Shown here: positions 23,455 to 34,996 of the stretch, one piece after another | Layout: the number at the start of each line of letters is the position of its first letter | Position numbering within the stretch: position 1 is the stretch's first letter | Assembly: GCA_027946365.1 (NCBI GenBank) | Contig: JAPEUQ010000008.1 | Coordinates: 1,922,001-1,986,000, forward strand | Direction: 5' to 3' | Length of the DNA stretch: 64,000 bases | Source: Kalmusia sp. IMI 367209 | Taxonomy: Eukaryota; Ascomycota; Dothideomycetes; Pleosporales; Didymosphaeriaceae | The notes under the pieces: generated by a model | Database searches by the model: none | What the model was told of the DNA's origin: nothing | What the model saw: the letters and a program-made list of their open reading frames with translations, nothing else | Program-made: the position numbers and the translations under genes

Positions 23455-25039
23455 ATGTCTCTCAGGCGCTCAGCTCGCATCTCCACAGCCAGCGCTTCTA
23501 CAGTACTAGAACCAGCATCGTACAAGAAGGCCGCCCCCTCGTTCTCTAAAATAGCCTCCAAATCCAGCAAAAAGAGAAAGAATAGAGCCTCCAACACAAC
23601 GACATCACCAACGACCGCTACCAAGCCCATAGAAGACCCCGTCTTCGCAGTCCCCGACCTACCAGCAACACCCCTCCCGAAGCGCCGCAAGGCAGCTTCA
23701 GAATCGCCATCTAAACCCCCTCCGTTCACACCGACTCCGTCCGGAGTAGGCTTGCTCTCTCACACGTCCGCTGAAGCAGACCATCCTCTTGAGGGCCTAG
23801 CGAGCTTGAAGCCTCGCCCTGCAGAGCCACATGCGACCAACGCACCCCTATCAACTCCCGGAGGATCCCGCGTCGTAGCATATACTTCCTCCCCAGTCCA
23901 GCCATCGACCCCTTCAACATCCCAAAATGCAACTGAGCCTAGCCCAGTAAAGAAGCGCAAGGCGAAAGAAGTCGTACCCCCAGATGTTGGGGTTCTGAGG
24001 GTGCCGACGGCGACAGTAGATACCTTGTTAAAAGATGCGGAGGCGTACTTGTGTAAGGTGGATCCTAAATTGAAGGGGTTAGTGGAGAAGCATACGTGTA
24101 AAATGTTTAGCCCCGAGGGGTTGAGGGAAGTTGTGGATCCATTCACAGCGTTGTCGAGTGGTATTATTGGTCAGCAGGTATGTCTTGTTGATCGAGGTTC
24201 CAAAGTGATGGAGTTCGTGACTAGGAAAGGCTAGGTGGTTGGAAGGCAACTGACATTTTACTATACAGGTCTCAGGCCAGGCTGCTGCTTCGATACGCAA
24301 GAAGTTCACCGCATGTAAGTTCAAAATAATAGCACTCTGTATTTTGCTCTGTTCTGTCTGAACTGAAGCATTGCATTTGTGGGAACCACTCACTGACCAT
24401 CCTTCACAGTATTCCCCGAAACCCACCCCGCCTTTCCCAATCCATCCCAAGTCCGCACAAAGGACCTCCCAACCCTCCGCACAGCCGGTCTCTCTCAACG
24501 CAAAGCCGAATACATCAGCGGGCTCGCTGAGAAATTCGACTCCGGCGAGCTGACCGCCAGCATGCTAATCAGCGCCTCCGATGAAGAATTAATCGAGAAG
24601 CTCGTAGCGGTGAGAGGTCTAGGTAGGTGGTCCGTCGAGATGTTCGCCTGCTTCGGCCTCAAGCGCATGGACGTCTTCAGCACGGGCGATCTGGGGGTGC
24701 AGTAAGTAGACCCACTGAAACATGATGACGCCTATATCGGCTGCACGAATGTACTGATAGAAATGGTAGGCGCGGCATGGCCACTTACATGGGCCGCGAC
24801 ACGTCCAAGCTCAAAGCTAAGGGCGGCAAGTGGAAATACATGTCAGAGCAAGAGATGCTTTCGATAGCATCCAGGTTCTCGCCTTACCGGTGTGTGCCAC
24901 CCTCACCGCTGGGAACCCTCCATTCCTTCGCGATCCGTCCTCTGTGACTGCTCATGGTGCTAAAGCTCGCAGGTCGCTGTTCATGTGGTATATGTGGAGA
25001 ATCGAGGATGTGGATATCAGTGTGCTGCAGAGCGGCTAA
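23455..25039 (+). CDS. MAG1: DNA-3-methyladenine glycosylase II (HhH-GPD, AlkA/Mag1 type)
   Basis: Base-excision repair enzyme removing alkylated purines from nuclear DNA. Exons 23455-24177, 24269-24314, 24410-24701, 24770-24889 and 24973-25039 give 415 residues. The catalytic domain starts near residue 195: DPFTALSSGIIGQQVSGQAA, then the helix-hairpin-helix LVAVRGLGRWSVEMF, then DVFSTGDLGVQRG, where the Asp of TGD is in the position of the catalytic Asp of AlkA/Mag. It ends with FSPYRSLFMWYMWR. The first 190 residues are a basic, Ser/Pro-rich extension with KKRKNR, PKRRK and KKRKAK patches, likely nuclear localisation signals; yeast Mag1 lacks so long an extension. Confidence 0.95.
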
Positions 25040-28000
25040 GAGGCATGTACGTAGGGTTACAATACATAGCATAAGGGAAGCGAATTACATTAGTGTTAGT
25101 TCAAGAGCAGTCGAGGGTGTACCCAGCGTCCCTAGCCTTGTGTCTTGTAGTATGCGGGGAGTTGGTGGAGACAAACGGTCAAGCACTGCAGCTGTCAATA
25201 TGTTGTGTGGCTCACCGTCCTGCAACCCATAATGGCTCATTTTGCGCCAATGTGCTCGCCTCGCGTCGGATTAGTCAGGTAGTGCACGCAGATAACTTGA
25301 ATTTGTGTGGTACAAGCCTGCTTCGAGACCCTCGCCAGTGGCGACCGGAGAGACTTCTACGAGAAGTCATCAACTTCCTCGCGGACACGGATACCGTTCC
25401 GCAATCGATTCCATTGGCGGACCATGATGCACGCGCGAGGAGCGAGGATGCCAAGGACCATTGTGCCTTTTCGTGAGTGTTGTTGTTGTACGCACACTTG
25501 TGTTGGCCGCGCATATTTGTCGCGAAAATTACTCGTTTTGTTAGGGATGGGGTGTACGACATGCCGTACGAGGAAAGACATTTTCCTTTGCAAGTGTGGT
25601 GTCTTGCGCGTTTCTCCATCGTCGTTAATGTCATGTATGTCACCGTAGAGATTCATGCATTGTACTCAGAATCAGTTGGTGTCAATAGCTCGGCCTAGTG
25701 AGGCAACGCGCATGTGTGTCCTTGCTGAACCGCATTCCCCATGTGCACGGACGCTTCTCAGATGCCCATGTTTACACTGAATTGCGTGAATATGAGATCC
25801 TCGTTGACGGGCACGAAGACATCATTGCAAATGCCAATAGGTAGATGTTGTCTGGTAGTTTCCAGCAAGCCTTGGCTAGCGCATTGCAGGGTGGCACACG
25901 CGGTCTCGTATAGCATCCAGAGGGTGGTCTATCTCGATGCACGATTTGAGCATGTCCACACAGATTTCAAACGTTGGGTGCAAATCTGTCTACTGGCGAC
26001 GAAGCTCCAGCATCGCTCATTCGTCCAGCAAGACACAACGCCGAGCGCCTGTGATACCGTTCCACTTATGCCGGGCACATCGTATTCAGGCGATGCGCGC
26101 CCGGGGTTTCGCGGGTGCATCTCGATGCTGCTGGCAGCCGTTGCAGAAGACCAGGTTCGCGATGTCTGCCGAAGGGTACAAAGTGTGGTAGCGAGTGTTT
26201 TGAATGTGGGAGGCATGGGTCGGAATCACGGTTCGAGCAACGTAGGAGACATGGTTGCAACATGCAACCTAGGATCAGTCCAACGACTTCGGCGGCTTGT
26301 GGAGTAACCCAGTCGGGACGATGAAAATAAAGTCAAGAGACAAGGGGGAAGAAGTTTTTGTTTGCAGAGCAAGACGTGCATCAGCATGATACCACAAGCA
26401 GTGACAGGCAATGACTGTTGAGAGTCGGCATGAGAAGGCGCTGGAAGAATGAGCCATGACTGGCATGTAGGTCTGCAATGATAAGTAGGATAGCGACGGT
26501 GGAGAATCTTTGCCATCGTCCCAGACGCACCCCACCCTGCTTTGTGATACATGAGAATTCAGTCAGTGTCACTGTGTGGAAGGTTGGCGTGACGACTCAG
26601 GCGAGATCTGCAAAGGGTGGTCCTACGGCGTCTAACGACGTTGCCGAGCAGGGCACGGCAGCTTGTGGACAGTATGCGGATCAACATCGAGCTTGCATGA
26701 CACTGACGTTTTTGTTAAATTTGTTCGATATCGGGACTGAGGTGCGAGTTTTGCCTGTCACCTGCAAGGTTGCTGCTGTCCGAGCATGGGTGTTGTTTAC
26801 TGTAGTACCAACATAGAGGTAGTCCCGAGCACTAAGGATGGCGGTTGACAGATCATTTTCGGGTCTTGGGGGGTTCACTTCGCGAGTAGGTGAGTCTAGT
26901 TGCAAAGTTCAACGGATCAATGGTGGGCGTTCTTAGACACACGGCGCCTGTGAAGAAGTGTTCGGTGCGACGTCAGTGTTGGAAGTTGAAGATGGGGTTC
27001 GAGATTGTGTTTCATGCAAATGTGCCGGCGACTAGGATCGGAGATTTTCCATAGCGTCTCGTGCACAATTGCGAATGGTAGGCCTCTGAAGACGGGGCCA
27101 AGCAGGAATTGAAGCTCGCAGCGGTTCATGACACATGGCCATGAGATTCTCATGGCCCTATCTGCAGGCCACGTTGGGATGGAATGAGGGGGCAAAAGCG
27201 TCGTCACATGGAATTGCTAGCAGGGCAGCGATGTATAGACAATAAAAACAACGAGATTGCGCAAGCGCATCCGTCTAGCGCATCTTCCTTCTGCCGTCGA
27301 TCTCAGGGAGTGGTGAGGTTCCCGGCCAGGCTCAGGATAGATGCACGGGGCGTGATTGGCTGTCGGGGCGAGGCGGTATTTCCAGGGCAGATAACAAACC
27401 CATCTCGCCTCGTCGATGACGGCAGCGTGGACAGTGTGGACAGTGTGGACAGCGTCGACGGCGTCGACGGCGAGGACAGCATGGACAACATCAGGCCCTC
27501 GCGGGAGACGCCTGAAACGCGGACGGGGCGCAATCGTCGACCCGCTGCTGACGTCCGACACAGAACACCGTCCAGTGCAGCTGTCCGCCCGGAACTGCCT
27601 CAGCACGCTCTCACACGATGCAACAAGGCCTGAAGACGCATAATCGTCGGTCCCATGGGCGTGCAAGGTTGCGGAACATCCGGCTCCTGTGGCAGGGGCA
27701 GGCTGTGGCGCGGCCATCGACGCCAGATGGAGCGCCCGCCCGAGGACACAAGCACAAAGCACAAGCACCAGCACCAGCACGGCTCGGGGAGCGTTTGGCG
27801 CATTTCACCCGGCGCTTCATGGCCTTTTGTCGTCCAACTTCCCATGCTTGTCGAGCGGCGTCGCAGCGTGGCTGGCTCCGGCTCAATGACAGCACTGCTG
27901 CTACGGGGCCCCTAGATATGGCTGGAGGTTGGACGTGCTCCAACAAAATCAGGATTTGCACACGCCGAGTGGGGAGCGTCGCACGCCCCGGCCGTCTCAT

Positions 28001-28572
28001 CATGTCACAGTCGACATTCCTGGCCGGCCTCGACGTAAACAGCCGCGACTCGACGATGATCCACCAACCCCCCTCCGTGTCCTCTGGGCTGCCAGAGCCA
28101 GCGAGCCAGCAAGTCTTCGGCGTCGTCGGTCGCTGGGTGCGGTGCGCTGTCGCAGCAAACAAACACAGGCGCGTGTCGAGCCGGTGCCCACGTCCAACAA
28201 AGCGGACAAGCAAACGACGAGGCCATGGGCGCGGCGCGAGACGAGATGACCTAGAAGCCGGACGGCGCGCGCCAACCCATGCTAGTCGCACCGTCCCGAT
28301 GCGGCTAGTGCCATCATGGCCCGCGCCTCCTTTTTCAAACACATCTCTCCTGCCTCTGCCCCGTCGTTCTTCATCCACATTCGCTTTCTTGCGGCGTCGC
28401 TTCCCCTGCCAGCAGTCTTGTGGGGTCTCTATTAATTGTTGCAGTTTCTTCCTCTTCATCGTCAATCGCTCAGCATCCCATTTCAGTGTTTTGGTTCCGG
28501 ACCATCTATCCTGTCCTTGGCCGTGAACAGTTTTAATATCCCAGTTACCGACTCGCTTCTTGTCCAGTCGAC
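25040..28572. other. Gene-poor stretch of 3.5 kb
   Basis: The largest interval without a supported gene. 25040-27200: many short ORFs on both strands, none with a domain. 27200-28570: GC-rich, with long mirrored ORFs on both strands (27618-28526 +, 27611-28465 -) of Arg/Ala/Pro-biased composition, more like non-coding GC-rich sequence than genes. The last 250 bp are pyrimidine-rich and probably the ECM33 leader. Confidence 0.5.
27424..27484. repeat. Degenerate 9-nt tandem repeat (gtggacagt type)
   Basis: About six to seven tandem copies of a 9-mer that drifts from gtggacagt to gtcgacggc. The unit length is a multiple of three, so the frame stays open (reading VDS/VDG on +). It sits in the gene-poor stretch and is the only tandem array there. 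Confidence 0.85.
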
Positions 28573-29870
28573 ATGTCTCTCCTCAGAGTAGCCCTGCCTG
28601 CACTGGCAGTTGCCGGCTCCGCCTATGGTGCGTTCACCGTCTGTCCCGCCCCTTGTCTCGCTGCGTACTGACTTTTGTGTCCTCCAGCCGCCTGCAGCAA
28701 CTCCGCTACCGCAACCATCGAAAACGGCGGCGACGCCACGGCCCTTGCCACATGCACAACCTTCTCCGGCAGCATCGCGGTTGCAACGGGAGTCAGCGAC
28801 GACATCGCTCTGGACGGAATCAAGACGATCAAGGGTGATCTGGTCGTCGAGGGCAACAGCAAGATCAAGCGGTTCGGGGGTGCGAACCTTGAGTCCATCA
28901 CCGGAAAGCTGACGCTCGACAATGTTGCCGAGCTTGCAGCTCTATCCTTCCCCAAGTTGACGGAAGTTGACAGCCTTACGCTCAAGGGTCTTCCCAACCT
29001 CCGAGCGCTTGAGTTCACCGCAGGTATCTCCAAGTGCGACCACCTCGACATTGAGAACACGAAGCTTCAGAACCTGGAGGGTATCGATCTGGAGGAGGCT
29101 GCTGACATCTTCATCGCCAACAACAACGAGATCGACAGCATCGCTATGAGTGTCACCAACATCACCGACTTCCTCACGCTTTCATTCAACAACGCCGAGG
29201 TCAACGTGTCTTTCCCTGAGCTCGAGTCGGCCAACAACATCTCTCTCCGTGCTATCGGCTCCCTCAACATCCCTGCTCTGTCCAAGATCAACACTGGAGA
29301 CTTCGGTGTCTTCGAGAGCGACAACCTGGCCAGCCTCTCCGCCCCAAATCTCACCAAGATTGACGGTGCGCTCGTCATCAACAACAACAAGGGCCTCAAG
29401 AACATCTCCTTCAATGCCCTCACCGATGTTGGCGCCAACCTCCAGATTGCCAACAACACCAACCTGCATGAGATCACCGGCTTGCCTAAGCTCAAGAATG
29501 TCCAGGCTGCGCTCGACATGAGTGGCAACTTCTCCAAGTAAGTCGCAATGCACGTCCTGTGTGGCCCAATACTAACAGAATCAGGGTCGAAACGCCTTCT
29601 TTGGACTATGTCAAGGGTGTTTTCAACCTCCAATCTACTGGCGACATCGGAACCGTCTGCGCCGATTTCTATGACCCTCTCAAGGACAAGCAAAAGCTCC
29701 AGAAGGGCAAATACGTCTGCGAGGGTAAACTCAAGGAGGCCAACACTGCGGGCAATGCCCCCGACAGCTCCAACAGCAGCGGAGACAGCAAGAAGAACGC
29801 CGCTTCCGGCCTGACGGTCTCCGGCATTTCTCTTGGTCTTGTTGGCCTTCTCGCCGTCCTGCTCTTGTAA
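28573..29870 (+). CDS. ECM33: ECM33-family GPI-anchored cell wall protein
   Basis: Surface protein needed for wall integrity in other fungi. Exons 28573-28627, 28688-29537 and 29585-29870 give 396 residues. The signal peptide is MSLLRVALPALAVAGSAYA, split by intron 1 just before its cleavage site. The body is leucine-rich receptor-L-domain-like repeats (ITGKLTLDNVAELAALSFPK, KLTEVDSLTLKGLPNL, LQIANNTNLHEITGLPKL) with several N-x-S/T sites. A Ser/Asn-rich linker and a hydrophobic GPI-signal tail (SGLTVSGISLGLVGLLAVLL) end the protein. Two Cys pairs (near residues 21-42 and 330-350) frame the domain. Family assignment is secure; the symbol is by similarity, as paralogues such as SPS2/PST1 exist in yeast. 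Confidence 0.93.
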
Positions 29871-31355
29871 ATTATCCAAGATTCGGGTTCATCAACCGTA
29901 ACCGTTTCGAATGTATCATCCTATCATCTGTGTTTTTCTGGCAGCATGTTAACGTCTAGCGCGCGAGCGCCCTAGACATGCGACTCGAAATCAAGGCATG
30001 GATGGTACCCGGAGAGGGAGTAATGGACAGCATGCGTCAGCTGTGTTGGGTATGATGGCGAGAGCTTATTAGATTTTAATACGTCACGCGCTTTTGACAT
30101 GACTTCGATACCGATATTGCGGAGTGTGCAGCTGGCGGGTTGGGAATGATAGCACCCCACGAAAAGTGCACTCTTTTTCTTTCGTGTGTATAGGTTCAGG
30201 CGTCTCACTGTTGTATGCTACTGCGGGAATACATTGCATGGTCATTTTTTGTTTACGATTTCCTCTCTGATCTCTATGAGAGCTAATCATGCACCTAGAT
30301 ACCGACAGACATTCACCTCACTTTTCCTCTTCCCATTCATCCTTGCTCGAGGCGGCGGGGAGGCGGATCGTTCTTGGCGTAGGCATATCCTGTAGGTAAC
30401 ACTGCAGATGCTACAGATGAAGACGCCTAGACAAAGCCGGGCCTGTCGTCACTAACCGCTCCCCTGTTCTATAGAGTCCAAGGCTACGCATCCCAGCCCT
30501 AGGCGCGCAGAGTCGCTAAACCTTCATCTCAAACGAGTTCCGTGCAGTCATTGCCGTCCGTGAGCCTGGTCAAAGGGCAAAGACCCATGTTTTTCTCGAT
30601 CGATTTCATCAGCCACCAATCCTACCCTACGTGCGAATTAAGAACGAACAGCAGCCTGCATACATATCATTAGATCAACAGCACCTGCAACAGGACCGAC
30701 TCGAGGAACAAGGCTGCCTGCAAATGTACGGTTGTAGGCGTGGCAATGTCGCTCTACGTCTCTTTGCAGCTATCGCCCGTTTACTGTCAACACCTAGCGC
30801 CGTCATCGGGAGTACATTCTGGCGGTGAGAATATCCTCGCGTATCTTTGGTTCCCACAACGTCGTCTCCCCGACTCGCAATCAAGGGAGACCCGGCTTGC
30901 GGGGCACCTGTTGAGCAGGCCTATTGTTTCATCGCTGCATTCGTTAGGCTGCAAGGGAGATGCAGTAGCTTTCGACTTCATGGTCTCCACTTGATCCAAT
31001 CTTTGGGAACCGCTCCTCATGGAGCTCTGAGAGCTCACTCACATCCGCTCTCCCTCACGCACCCACACACAATGCAGGCCGCGTGGGGACATGTTCGTAC
31101 CGCTCATGGTGCACAATTACATAGAAGGTTGCAGCAACCTCGCCTTCCGCTTCCGCGCAGCCATTTTGCTGCAGGCGCCAATGTTTTCTGCGCGAGGTCG
31201 AAGCAATGGCCATATTGGTCGAATATAAAAGGCCGTCGAGTCTGGCACCGGGTCGCTTTTATCTCTCATCGTCCTGCTTTCGAACTTTAGGCGGCTGTTT
31301 TTGTTTTCAAGTAATCTTCCCTTTTCGGTTCCATTCAAATCACTCTTCATTTAAA
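29871..31355. other. Spacer, no gene
   Basis: 3' flank of ECM33 and 5' flank of the next plus-strand gene. Short ORFs only. A TATA box near its end is listed separately. Confidence 0.55.
31224..31231 (+). promoter_or_regulatory. TATA box upstream of the gene at 31356
   Basis: TATAAAAG lies 125 nt before the ATG, at a plausible distance, and is followed by a C/T-rich leader. Perfect TATA boxes are rare in this window. Confidence 0.5.
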
Positions 31356-32308
31356 ATGCAACTCGATATCCCGCTCCACCTGAAGCAAGAGCATATCAAT
31401 GGTGCGCCCTCTATCATCACCAGCAACATGAAAACGGAGGCGTCGTCAATTTTCGGTCCTCGATTGCATTTTGACGTGTGAGTTTGTCTGCCGGTACGGC
31501 TATAGAACGTAACTCATCGTCCCGGAACAGGCTGCATCGAAGGCTACCTCCCATCCGCGAGCTGCTCGGCGATGACTTCGACCTACGGCAGACGTCCACC
31601 ACGTCATTCGATTCCTCCTTCACATCGTCAAGTGACACTCTCGTTTCTCTTCCTCAGGTCCGCACTCCAATAAGTAGCCACCATCACACGCAATCGGAAG
31701 TAGAAGGCCTCACATGCCACCAACAAGTCGCAGGACGATCACAGCAAGTGATCGGGCCCATCGATCGGGCGCACCACACACCTTACCCTTCTCCTCAATC
31801 GTCTCCTCAACTCTCAAGCCGGAAGCAGCGCAAGCCTAGGTCTGTTCGTGGAGTGAGTGCCGCACAGGACGAGTATGGGTCAGAAGACGAAGATGCCGCC
31901 TCTGCGAAGGCCATCAAAAAATACCGCGAACGATTCAATAGATATAAGCAGTCTCGCGCCTACGCTGGATTGTACGAAGCACTCTTGGCAGCCAATCCCA
32001 ACCTCATGGAGGAAGGCATTTCGTCGACAGGAGGTGTTGGCTTGACACCATTAAAGTCGAACAATATCGATCGGACACTCAGAAAGGAAGGCCGCCTTCC
32101 CCTCATGTGCAACAAAGAAGACGCCCTCTACTCCGCCAAGTCGATCCTCACTGAATCGGAAGAGCTGTTCAAGACTGTTGTTAAGGGCCTACAGGCGACC
32201 GGGTTCGAGGAGGATGCGAAAAAGCTTTCTCGCGCCGTTGCAGCCAGAGGGACGGGCGGTTTCGCTGTACCCAACCTATTCTCTCGGTCCCCACGCTCAC
32301 GCCTTTGA
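31356..32308 (+). CDS. Conserved-looking hypothetical protein
   Basis: Exons 31356-31477 and 31531-32308 (53-nt intron, donor GTGAGT) join through HFDV/LHRRLPPIRELL to 299 residues. N-terminal half is Ser/His/Gln-rich. The C-terminal half, from about residue 170, looks structured: AIKKYRERFNRYKQSRAYAG, LYEALLAANPNL, then NNIDRTLRKEGRLPL and KSILTESEELFKTVVKGLQA, ending SRSPRSRL. No family recognised. The consistent splice and coding-like composition make it a real gene; function is unknown. The short LPPIRELLG motif also occurs in fungal GATA and Myb regulators, but no zinc finger or Myb repeat is present. Confidence 0.75.
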
Positions 32309-34996
32309 GTGTCCCCTCTTACGCTAGATTTTACGAATGCTTACGGTGCCTGTTTTCTCATGACGGCATTGGTCGCTTCCTGTCTGGGTGGAACCGTGTG
32401 CGCGCATCCTTGACACGATGGGGAATTTGTCGCCGTTGAGGGTCAACAAGGTTGGGCGGTTACTTCCCTGAAAATTGTACCATCTTTGCGCTCATATACC
32501 TCTGCTATCTATACTCCAGTATTTTCTTTTGACACGGCCTGGTGCGAAGTTTGACTGTCTTTTCTGAACATGTATTTCTTTGGTGCATCACGGCAGACTT
32601 GATTAACGGCCTTGCACACTCTCCTAGCTTACGATCTATAGCTTAACGTTTAGTATGTATTGGTATTCTACGGGAGGTTTGGGCTGCTCTGATCTGCTCT
32701 CCCTGGCGGTGAACAGCAGCAATTGGCACAAAATGGGACATCAGTATGGGATGGCTTTCTGCAGCGTTAGCTCCTCTGTAGCGTTAGTCCAGCAGCGTCA
32801 ATCCTCAGCATCATGCTCCACGAGAGAGTGCTGCCTCCACCCTGCTCGCTTTTTTCCCTAGGCCAATCTGTGTATGCAAGTCTGACTTCATTCGGAGCAC
32901 ACCGAGTGTGTTCGAGGAAAATGACTCGTGGAGATGGATGGTGGTCGGTCAACTGTGGCTCACGCGGGTCATAGGCGGCACTTTGGAAGGAGTATGCGCC
33001 TCCGCTGACTTGGAGGGGAAACGGGAGATGGACTGTCCATGGCCAATAGATGACCTGGTCGCTCGTATAGTTGTACAACCGCAGGTTCAGCTTAAAGGGT
33101 TAGATTTGGCCATGGCCCCTCCACTACCACCGTAAATCCACAGTGACAATCAATGGAAATCTTGAGATAAGCCTCCGGAATCTCGGGCTTCTTTTCGTGT
33201 ATCTACAGTCTTATCCAAACTGCTCTTGCTCAATCTGCTACGTAGAAAAGGGAGAGAGATGGACGGAAGTGGGAAGAGAGAGAAGATGGGCACACCGCAA
33301 AGGCGCCTGGCGCTGCACTGACAAGTCCACTGACAAGACTGGCCCTGCAAGCCATTCTCGCAAAGCAGATGTGGCTGCATACACTCCAGTCTCGGCCTTT
33401 CTCTCTGGCCACACCGATCTCTGCCCGCCCCAACCCTTGGCAGGTCAATTAGCAGGGTCCACAGTTGAGCACGTCCTTCTCGCACTGTTCAAGCATCTCG
33501 GCCTTGCAGAGCAAATGGACATGGGCGGGGCGGCGTTACACATGGTCGTCAAGCTGGGATTGCACCGTCCAATCGTCAAAAAGAGTCAGGCGCACGTATG
33601 CAGGAAGCACAGGCGACGAGCTGTAGGAAGAGATTGGTATGTGCATTGCAAGTGGCGAGCGCGACACGTCGCTTTTGACGGGTCTCTGGTGTTGTGTCAC
33701 TTCTTATGGAGAGGAACGCAGCCGCGGCGGGAAGAGATGACCCAAACGAGGCGGATTTAGGCGCAAACCCCAACCTCTAGGGCTCTAGTGGCGACAGGAG
33801 AACAGGGAGGACTGCGGGGTGCTGCTTTGTTTAAAGATGCGCGGTGCTCACAGACGGAAGGACGCAAAGCCATCAGAGCGGCCTTCTCGCTGATCGTCCG
33901 CATGATGCTACGATAGCATGCCGTGGTCGCGTAAATTTACGGCCTTGACAGCGCATTCAAAGGCACCTCTGCGCCAGCGCCTTGTGTCGTCGAGGACAGT
34001 ATCAGCGAGGCTGATTAGGCTGTGTTGGTGCAAAGAGTGTAATGCCGTAGTGTCCAGGTGATGCAAGCTTAACTTGACCACACTCAAGAGCACGGTAGAA
34101 TTCCTTTCCATGGCTCTCTTTGTTGATACCTATAGCACAGTTTAGGTCGAGCGACAGGTTCGGCTTGGGACAAACAGCAGCATTCGCACGGTTGCTACAT
34201 TTGATTGACACATTGGAAGGTCTCCCAACTGATGGATGGTTGATGGATGGTGAGTGTGGCGTCGCACTGGGTCACTGATACGTGAGCTGTGCGAACGCGA
34301 TAGCCCTATGGCTCGAGCATCGATGGATCACGTGATGTCGCGTTTCCAAAGGCAATTCGCGTCCGGTAGTAAGGTAAATGCAAACTATTCGAGTCTTGGG
34401 GGTTGAAGTTTATCACGTTGAGCCTGAATGACCACGGCACAAGACATGGGTTTCCGGACTACCGTCGTCATTGTTGTGGGCTCGGGAGCCGATCCTCTTA
34501 GCGGCGCGAACAGCCCGCTGAACACGCAAACGACGCGCTTCCGTATAGTAGAGAAGTAGCAATCCAGCAAGAATCCATTCACTCGTTTGATCTCTGTGCA
34601 GCTATCGCTCCTTCCTTTGGTAGCGACTGCCATAATCAGCCAAGGGCATCGCAACCCCGCCAGTCCTTTCTCCAGAGCACTTTCCACCTTCTGCCCAATC
34701 GGCCGTCACATCGTCGACTCCTCACACCGCGCACCAGCCTCGCTCCTCCCTCTACGACTATTCCTCCCACACGTAAAGCGACGTGAGTCGCACCCGTCGC
34801 CAAGCTGGATCCTTTACATCTCTCGCCTATCCGCAAACAGCGTGGGGGCAACAACCAAAGCAGCAGCAACAGCAGCAGCAACAACAACAACAACACTCAC
34901 GACATACGGGCTCGCAGCAGTTCGGTGCGCATATCGCAGAGCAGAGGCGACGAGGTAGAGGAGAAGAGCGCGGCGGGTGTGTCGCGAATTGGCAGC
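32309..34996. other. Spacer of 2.7 kb, no gene supported
   Basis: 3' flank of the hypothetical gene and a long 5' flank of MNN9. The ORF 33143-33760 (+) has no domain. The last 400 bp are probably the MNN9 leader and contain a CAG/CAA repeat and several upstream ATGs. Confidence 0.5.
34861..34896 (+). repeat. CAG/CAA trinucleotide repeat in MNN9 leader
   Basis: Twelve consecutive CAG/CAA triplets about 100 nt before the MNN9 start codon. They would encode polyGln only in an upstream frame that is not the MNN9 frame, so the repeat is most likely 5' leader or promoter sequence. Confidence 0.85.

Noticed and set aside
25741..26307. 188-codon plus-strand ORF and overlapping minus ORFs in the gene-poor stretch
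   Set aside because: No recognisable domain, no consistent codon bias, and no splice partners on either strand that extend it.
27611..28526. Long ORFs of 302 (+) and 284 (-) codons over the same bases
   Set aside because: Both are Arg/Ala/Pro-biased, mirror each other, show no domain or splice logic, and lie in GC-rich sequence ahead of ECM33. Chance open frames.
33143..33760. 205-codon plus-strand ORF upstream of MNN9
   Set aside because: Composition is not coding-like and no family is recognisable.
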